From NCBI GenBank assembly GCA_013815575.1, contig JACDFX010000020.1, positions 1 to 10,740 on the forward strand: a stretch of 10,740 nt of DNA, read 5' to 3'. Source of the DNA: Rubrobacter sp. GTDB lineage: Bacteria; Actinomycetota; Rubrobacteria; Rubrobacterales; Rubrobacteraceae. Positions 7,199 to 10,740 of the stretch are shown here, in pieces. Positions within the stretch are counted from its first letter, which is position 1. Each line of letters begins with the position of its first letter. Position numbers and translations under genes: made by a program. Under the pieces are notes generated by a model, which saw only the letters and a list, made by a program, of their open reading frames with translations, had not been told where the DNA came from and made no database searches.

Positions 7199-7450
7199 TT
7201 ACCTTCCGACCACGTAGGGCAGCAAGGCCATCTCGCGGGCGCGCTTGATGGACCTGGCGGCCTCGCGCTGGTGCTGCGGGCAGAGGCCCGTGACCCTGCG
7301 AGCCCGGATCTTGCCCCGGTCCGAGACGAACCGGCGCAGCACGTTGTAGTCCTTGTAGTCCACGTAGGCGACGTCTTCCTTGCAGTAGACGCACGGCTTG
7401 CTCTTTACCGGCCGGCCCCCGCGGGGCGGACCTCCTCTTTTCCTACCCAT
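7199..7450 (-). CDS. rpsR: 30S ribosomal protein S18, zinc-ligand form
   Basis: S18 pairs with S6 on the platform of the small subunit, where both contact 16S rRNA. The 83 residues contain the conserved core [20 protein letters not shown] and the C-terminal [26 protein letters not shown] (shortened in meaning to the rRNA-binding helix). C20, C23, C57 and H60 form a complete CxxC...CxxH set, so this is the zinc-binding form. Some actinobacteria carry a second, zinc-free copy elsewhere, which cannot be checked here. The ATG at 7448-7450 has a perfect AGGAGG (7457-7462) six bases upstream. Only 27 bases separate it from rpsF, leaving no room for the ssb gene that usually lies between them. Confidence 0.97.
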   Translation of the reverse strand: MGRKRGGPPRGGRPVKSKPCVYCKEDVAYVDYKDYNVLRRFVSDRGKIRARRVTGLCPQHQREAARSIKRAREMALLPYVVGR

Positions 7451-7477
7451 TCACGACCTCCTGAATGTTTTGCGGCG

Positions 7478-7813
7478 CTAGGCCGGGACTTCTTCCGTCT
7501 CAGCCGGCAGCGGCTTGTGGGCGTAGTTCGGCGGCAGCTTGACTATCGTGTGGCGCAACACGTCGTCTGAGACGCGCAGGATGCGCTTGAGCTCGACCAG
7601 GGTACGCTCGCCCGCGGTGAACTCCATAACGATATAGAAACCGTCCGTGCGGTGGTCTATCTCGTAGGCAAGCTTGCGGCGGCCCCAGTGGTTCGGCTCG
7701 CCCGCCTCGCCGCCCGTGCGATCGATAACGGTTCGAAAACGCCCGATCGTGCTCCCGACCTGATCTTCGTCAAGCTCCGGGATTACGATGAGCATGGCTT
7801 CGTAGGTAGTTAT
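7478..7813 (-). CDS. rpsF: 30S ribosomal protein S6, apparent AUA start codon
   Basis: S6 forms a dimer with S18 on the 30S platform. The frame reads MLIVIPELDEDQV, then RRKLAYEIDHRTDGFYIVMEF and the typical end LKRILRVSDDVLRHTIVKL with a short tail. The first ATG (7793-7795) gives 105 residues but lacks the family's opening strand, which normally runs M-x-x-Y-E-x-M. The six codons before it read ATA-ACT-ACC-TAC-GAA-GCC, that is (M)TTYEA, and restore that opening. GGAGGAGG (7819-7826) lies five bases before the ATA at 7811-7813 but 23 bases before the ATG, too far to serve it. I therefore place the start at the ATA, giving 111 residues. A single base change from ATG, real or a sequencing error, explains it. 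The gene heads the rpsF-rpsR-rplI operon. Confidence 0.93.
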   Translation of the reverse strand: MTTYEAMLIVIPELDEDQVGSTIGRFRTVIDRTGGEAGEPNHWGRRKLAYEIDHRTDGFYIVMEFTAGERTLVELKRILRVSDDVLRHTIVKLPPNYAHKPLPAETEEVPA

Positions 7814-7818
7814 GTCTG

Positions 7819-7826
7819 CCTCCTCC
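7819..7826 (-). promoter_or_regulatory. Shine-Dalgarno site that points to the ATA start of rpsF
   Basis: On the minus strand GGAGGAGG is an extended match to the anti-Shine-Dalgarno sequence, followed by CAGAC and then ATA. The five-base spacing is ideal for the ATA. The first in-frame ATG is 23 bases away. Confidence 0.75.
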
Positions 7827-7838
7827 GGTCTAGAATCG

Positions 7839-7866
7839 GCTCCCCGGGCTCTGTGCCCGGCGGAGC
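7839..7866 (-). promoter_or_regulatory. Bulged hairpin in the rpsF leader, candidate S6:S18 autoregulatory site
   Basis: On the minus strand GCTCC pairs with GGAGC (outer stem), then one unpaired G, then CCGGGC pairs with GCCCGG (inner stem) around the loop ACAGA. The bulge lies beside a CCG. S6:S18 complexes are known to bind a leader hairpin with a CCG-containing bulge in rpsF mRNAs of many bacteria. The assignment here rests on position and general shape only. A smaller hairpin (GGCTTA / TAAGCC, 7870-7885) lies just upstream, at the predicted transcript start. Confidence 0.45.
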
Positions 7867-7890
7867 AGGGGCTTATGTGTAAGCCGCGAG

Positions 7891-7919
7891 AGTCTACCAG
7901 CGTAATGCAGGTGTTACAA
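7891..7919 (-). promoter_or_regulatory. Probable promoter of the rpsF-rpsR-rplI operon
   Basis: On the minus strand TTGTAA (7914-7919) and TAGACT (7891-7896) are separated by exactly 17 bases. Each matches its consensus hexamer at 4 of 6 positions. Transcription would begin near 7884, giving a leader of about 70 bases that contains the bulged hairpin and the ribosome site. Confidence 0.6.
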
Positions 7920-7970
7920 ACCGCCTGAAAGCCCTGTTTGCGCCTTCACCTTCCGGGCCGCGGGCGCGGA

Positions 7971-7976
7971 TATACT
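7971..7976 (+). promoter_or_regulatory. -10 box of a candidate leaderless promoter for the ABC ATPase gene
   Basis: TATACT matches the -10 consensus at 5 of 6 positions and is followed by six bases and then the GTG start codon at 7983. This is the typical TANNNT-N6-RTG layout of leaderless actinobacterial genes. No ribosome site lies before the GTG and no convincing -35 is visible. Confidence 0.5.
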
Positions 7977-7982
7977 CGGCGG

Positions 7983-8732
7983 GTGGAGAACGGTTCCCCA
8001 AACGCTGTCGAGACGGTGGGCCTGCGCAAGGTCTACGGAGAAGGTTCGACGGAAGTGCGGGCGCTCGACGACGTTTCTTTGGGGTTTCCGAACGGGGAGT
8101 TCGCGGCGATCATGGGCCCCTCCGGGTCAGGCAAGAGCACGCTTCTGCACATTCTCGGCGCCCTGGACAAGCCGACGGGCGGTCGCGTCATCGTGGGCGG
8201 GACGGAGCTGTCCGGGCTCACGGACAGGGAGCTCACGCTGCTCAGGCGGGAACGGATGGGCTTCGTGTTCCAGTTCTTCAACCTCATACCGACGCTCTCG
8301 GCGGAGGAGAACGTGCTGCTGCCGGTCCTGATCTCGGGCAAAAAGCCCGCCAAGTACGCCAAAAGGCTGGACGAGTTGTTGGACCTCGTCGGCCTGGCGG
8401 ATCGCCGGACGCACCGGCCGGACGAGCTCTCCGGCGGAGAGCAGCAGCGGGTGGCCCTGGCCCGCGCCCTCGTTCGCTTCCCCGACATCATCCTCGCAGA
8501 CGAGCCGACCGGGAACCTCGACTCGAAGACGGGCTCCGAGGTGCTCGACCTGCTCAAAGAGTCCGCCTCCCGCTACGACCAGACCATCCTCATGGTCACC
8601 CACGACCCGCGCGCCGCCTCGGCCGCCGACCGGGCCGTATTTCTCTCAGACGGCCGGGTGGTGGACGAGGCCCGCGACCCCAACCCGGACGACATCCTGG
8701 AGCGTATCAGGACCCTGGAATCCCCCGGCTGA
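7983..8732 (+). CDS. ABC transporter ATP-binding protein, MacB/LolD type
   Basis: This is the cytoplasmic ATPase of an ABC system that works with MacB/FtsX-like permeases, usually in export or lipoprotein/peptide handling. All nucleotide-binding motifs are present and intact: Walker A G45-PSGSGKST with K51, the Q-loop in FVFQFFNLIPTLSAEEN, signature LSGGEQQRVA (149-158), Walker B IILADEPTGNLD with catalytic E174, and the switch H207 in VTHD. The NLIPTLSAEENV and GNLDSKTG runs are typical of the LolD/MacB group. I chose GTG 7983 (249 residues): the longer frame from a TTG at 7938 has no ribosome site and would add a basic, unlikely tail. The gene is one base from the acetyltransferase. The likely permease partner starts at 9749, past an opposite-strand gene. 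The substrate is unknown. Confidence 0.93.
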   Translation: MENGSPNAVETVGLRKVYGEGSTEVRALDDVSLGFPNGEFAAIMGPSGSGKSTLLHILGALDKPTGGRVIVGGTELSGLTDRELTLLRRERMGFVFQFFNLIPTLSAEENVLLPVLISGKKPAKYAKRLDELLDLVGLADRRTHRPDELSGGEQQRVALARALVRFPDIILADEPTGNLDSKTGSEVLDLLKESASRYDQTILMVTHDPRAASAADRAVFLSDGRVVDEARDPNPDDILERIRTLESPG

Positions 8733-8733
8733 G

Positions 8734-9201
8734 ATGCCCTCCGGCTACCTCTTCCGGCAGATGGACGCCGCCGACGCTAACAGGGTCGCTGGCTGGCGGT
8801 ACGAGCCCCCCTACGACTTCTACGACCCGGATGCGGACCCGGAGGACCTCGCGGAGCTTCTGGACGCGGAGAGCCGGGAGGGCGTCTACTTCTCGGTGCT
8901 GGACGAGGGGGGAGATCTCATAGGATTCTTCCAGTTCGAGGGGAGAGGCGCGGCGGTAGATTTGGGCCTGGGTTTGCGGCCGGACCTCACCGGCAAGGGA
9001 CTGGGGATGGACTTCCTGGCCGCTGGAATGGAGTTCGCCCGAGGGCAGTTCGCGCCCGAACGATTCACGCTCGCCGTGGCGACGTTCAACGCGCGTGCGA
9101 TCCGGATCTACGGACGCGCGGGTTTCCGGCGGGGCAAGGTCTTTACGCACGAGACGAACGGCGGCGAACACCCGTTCCTATTCATGGAGCGCGAGGCGTG
9201 A
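8734..9201 (+). CDS. GNAT-family N-acetyltransferase, RimJ/RimL-like
   Basis: The protein should transfer an acetyl group from acetyl-CoA to an amine, but the acceptor cannot be read from the sequence. The GNAT fold is shown by an early FRQMDAADANRVAGWRY, a central strand LIGFFQFEG, the acetyl-CoA pyrophosphate loop LRPDLTGKGLG (81-91, matching Q/RxxGxG/A as T86-GKGLG), and the late strand-turn ATFNARAIRIYGRAGF characteristic of motif B. At 155 residues it is of ordinary length. The ATG at 8734 follows the ABC ATPase stop codon by one base, with no separate ribosome site of note, so translation is probably coupled. The pairing with an ABC gene may be only operon sharing. Resistance-type or protein N-terminal acetyltransferases are both possible. 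Confidence 0.88.
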   Translation: MPSGYLFRQMDAADANRVAGWRYEPPYDFYDPDADPEDLAELLDAESREGVYFSVLDEGGDLIGFFQFEGRGAAVDLGLGLRPDLTGKGLGMDFLAAGMEFARGQFAPERFTLAVATFNARAIRIYGRAGFRRGKVFTHETNGGEHPFLFMEREA

Positions 9202-9253
9202 CGATGGCCCCGGCCTCGGAGGGCACGGTCCACAACGCCGAATGCCGCCTCGC

Positions 9254-9676
9254 TCAGATCGTGGTGCCGACGACCACGAGGAACAAGACGAGGGCGAGGA
9301 GACCGAGGAAGGCCAAACCGTTTGAGATGGTACCCAGAACGGCGAACAGCCTCCCGCGACGCTTCTGTATCAGGCCCGCAACGCCGAGCGCGGCGCCCAG
9401 GAGGTACAGCAGAGGGGTGGCCGCCAGGCCGAAGCCCGCGACCCCGAGCACACCCGACGTTCCGGGCGATTCTTCGAGGTTGCGCTGCAGGTCCTGGGGC
9501 GTGACCTCCTGCGGGTTCGCTCCCCCCAGCAACTGCCCTGCGGCGTTAAAGATCACCACGAAAAGCACGACGATCAGCACCGTGGTCACGACAGCGATGA
9601 TGAAGGACGCTATGCCCAGGCGCGACTGCCCGCCCCGCTCCCCGGAGACCCTGGTCGGCCCACCATGCTCTTCCAT
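9254..9676 (-). CDS. Small three-helix membrane protein, possibly DUF4190-like
   Basis: The function is unknown. The 140-residue protein has a short polar N-terminus (MEEHGGPTRVSGERGGQSR) followed by three hydrophobic segments: about 20-47, about 75-103, and about 112-139 at the very C-terminus. A polar loop with PQDLQRNLEESPGTSG lies between the first two, probably outside the membrane, and QKRRGR lies between the last two, probably inside. This is the layout of DUF4190-type actinobacterial proteins, an assignment made by shape and not by search. The ATG at 9674-9676 has GGGGAGG four bases upstream, so the longer open frame to 9742 is not needed. The gene is convergent with the acetyltransferase and divergent from the permease, sharing a 72-base region with a dyad. 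Confidence 0.75.
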   Translation of the reverse strand: MEEHGGPTRVSGERGGQSRLGIASFIIAVVTTVLIVVLFVVIFNAAGQLLGGANPQEVTPQDLQRNLEESPGTSGVLGVAGFGLAATPLLYLLGAALGVAGLIQKRRGRLFAVLGTISNGLAFLGLLALVLFLVVVGTTI

Positions 9677-9688
9677 CGAACCTCCCCG

Positions 9689-9719
9689 CCTAGACGCCTG
9701 CGCTGCGACCGCGTCTAGG
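9689..9719. promoter_or_regulatory. 9-bp dyad between divergent genes, candidate operator
   Basis: CCTAGACGC (9689-9697) and GCGTCTAGG (9711-9719) are exact reverse complements 13 bases apart, in the 72-base gap between the two divergent start codons. TAGGTT (9716-9721) reading right and TAACCT (9717-9722) reading left are both TANNNT-type -10 candidates, and the right arm covers most of them. A bound regulator could therefore affect both genes. No -35 was found for either direction. Confidence 0.45.
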
Positions 9720-9748
9720 TTAGCACGCGCCCGGCGGGGCACGACCTC

Positions 9749-10740
9749 GTGAAGCTAAAGCGCTTCTCGGGCCTGAGCCTGCGCAACCTGAGGGCCAGGG
9801 CGCAGCGTACGCTGCTTACCGCGGTTGGCATCGTGCTCGGCGTGGGCATCGTCTTCGGGGTGCTGACGCTCTCGAACACGATGTCCGGCACCTTCCAGCA
9901 ACTCTTCTCCCGCGCCTACGGCTCCGCCGACCTCACCGTAACCGCGGCGGGCGGCTCGGGAGGCTTCGACGAGAAAACGGTGGATCAGGTACGCGGTTTG
10001 GAGGGTGTCGAGTCCGCCGCGCCCCGGTACTCGAGCGCCGCCTCCCTCATCCTGGACAGGAAGACGGAGGCCGGGTTGCCGGAGGTACAGAGCATGCGCC
10101 TCTTCGGGGTGGAGCCGGAATCCGCGGAGCTCGCGACCGGCTTCGATCTGACCGACGGCAGGTTCCCGAGAAGCGGACGGGAGCTCACCATCGACGGGGC
10201 CGCGGCGGAGGGGGCGGGGCTCGGGATCGGGGACGAGGTAACGCTCGGCACCCCCGGAGGCCCGAAGGAGGCGGAGGTGGTCGGGCTGCTCAGGATACCG
10301 GGCGGGTCGTTCGGCGGGCTCGCCTTCGGCATGGCCCCGCTGCCCTTCGTCCAGGAGGCCTTCGATAAACCCAACCAGGTCTCCGGCATCTCCGTCGAGG
10401 CGGCTGAGGGCGTGGCGGTCGGGGAGTTGCGGGGGCGGCTGGACGAGAGCCTGGGCGAGGGGCTGCAGGCCGAGCGGTCGGAGACGCGAACCGCTGCGGT
10501 TACGGGGCAGTTGCAGGGGTTCAGGCTCGCGCTGCTCTTCTTCGCGGGAACGGCGCTCTTCGTCGGGGCGTTTCTGGTGTTCAACGCGCTCTCGATGACC
10601 GTGCTGGAGCGGACCAGGGAGCTGGGTATGCTGCGGGCGCTCGGTTCGACGCGGGCCATGATCGCGCGTTCGGTCATCCTGGAGGCGGCACTGCTCGGGG
10701 TCTTCGGCTCCGTTCTGGGGGTGCTCTTCGGGTACGGGAT
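9749..10740 (+). CDS. MacB/FtsX-type ABC transporter permease, N-terminal 330 residues (3' end outside window)
   Basis: The protein is an integral membrane subunit of a MacB/LolC/FtsX-type ABC system. After a basic N-terminus (SLRNLRARAQRTLL, about 10-23), a first helix (about 22-44) is followed by a large extracytoplasmic region starting LTVTAAGGSGGFDEKTV. It contains the typical phrases GLEGVESAAPRYSS, GFDLTDGRFPRSG and LGIGDEVTLG of the MacB periplasmic core domain. The second helix (about 260-281) leads to MTVLERTRELGMLRALGSTR, the conserved cytoplasmic coupling loop of FtsX permeases, and a third helix begins at about 314. The GTG at 9749-9751 is the start that fits the basic N-terminus, although its ribosome site is weak. 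The likely ATPase partner is encoded at 7983-8732. The remaining helices lie outside the window. Confidence 0.88.
   Translation, partial: MKLKRFSGLSLRNLRARAQRTLLTAVGIVLGVGIVFGVLTLSNTMSGTFQQLFSRAYGSADLTVTAAGGSGGFDEKTVDQVRGLEGVESAAPRYSSAASLILDRKTEAGLPEVQSMRLFGVEPESAELATGFDLTDGRFPRSGRELTIDGAAAEGAGLGIGDEVTLGTPGGPKEAEVVGLLRIPGGSFGGLAFGMAPLPFVQEAFDKPNQVSGISVEAAEGVAVGELRGRLDESLGEGLQAERSETRTAAVTGQLQGFRLALLFFAGTALFVGAFLVFNALSMTVLERTRELGMLRALGSTRAMIARSVILEAALLGVFGSVLGVLFGYG

Noticed and set aside
7938..7982. TTG at 7938 as the ABC ATPase start
   Set aside because: No ribosome site, a basic non-conserved extension, and it would run across the -10 box at 7971-7976.
9677..9742. N-terminal extension of the small membrane protein to 9742
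   Set aside because: ATG 9674-9676 has an ideal ribosome site, and the extension runs through the divergent promoter and dyad.
9985..10677. 230-codon open frame on the minus strand, Ser/Pro-rich
   Set aside because: It is antisense to the permease, whose plus-strand frame carries recognisable MacB/FtsX motifs.
1..10740. CRISPR arrays, tRNA or rRNA genes, insertion sequences
   Set aside because: No regularly spaced direct repeats, cloverleaf-like sequences, rRNA motifs or transposase frames were seen.

Overview
The window looks like chromosomal DNA of a high-GC actinobacterium, most likely a deep-branching one of the Rubrobacter type. This is inferred from the high GC in third codon positions, an InhA-type enoyl-ACP reductase, a four-ligand zinc-type S18, the rpsF-rpsR-rplI-dnaB order, and GTG genes that look leaderless, with a TANNNT box six bases before the start. 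No sequence search was available, so the genus is a guess. There are no tRNA, rRNA, CRISPR or insertion-sequence signals. The longest stretch without a gene is about 230 bases, between acs and the sulfatase.

Left part (1-3495): the 5' end of acs (acetyl-CoA synthetase) reads leftward from a good promoter through a long leader that contains a strong hairpin. A five-helix membrane protein of the LTA-synthase/sulfatase family and fabI read rightward.

Middle (3506-7813): everything reads leftward. The ribosomal operon rpsF-rpsR-rplI is followed by two hairpins, then dnaB, then an unrecognised protein of about 540 residues. That last gene has lower GC, its own apparently leaderless promoter, and a probable frameshift close to its 3' end. 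The ribosomal cluster lacks ssb between rpsF and rpsR. rpsF appears to start at an AUA codon placed exactly behind a strong Shine-Dalgarno sequence, and its leader carries a bulged hairpin that could be an S6:S18 autoregulatory site.

Right part (7983-10740): a MacB/LolD-type ABC ATPase and a GNAT acetyltransferase form a tightly coupled rightward pair. They are followed by a small leftward three-helix membrane protein. A rightward MacB/FtsX-type permease runs off the window end. The ATPase and permease are plausible partners even though two other genes lie between them. A 9-bp dyad sits between the divergent membrane protein and permease.

Most of the content is housekeeping. The points most worth a second look are the AUA start of rpsF, its leader, the unrecognised gene with its frameshift, and the leaderless GTG starts.
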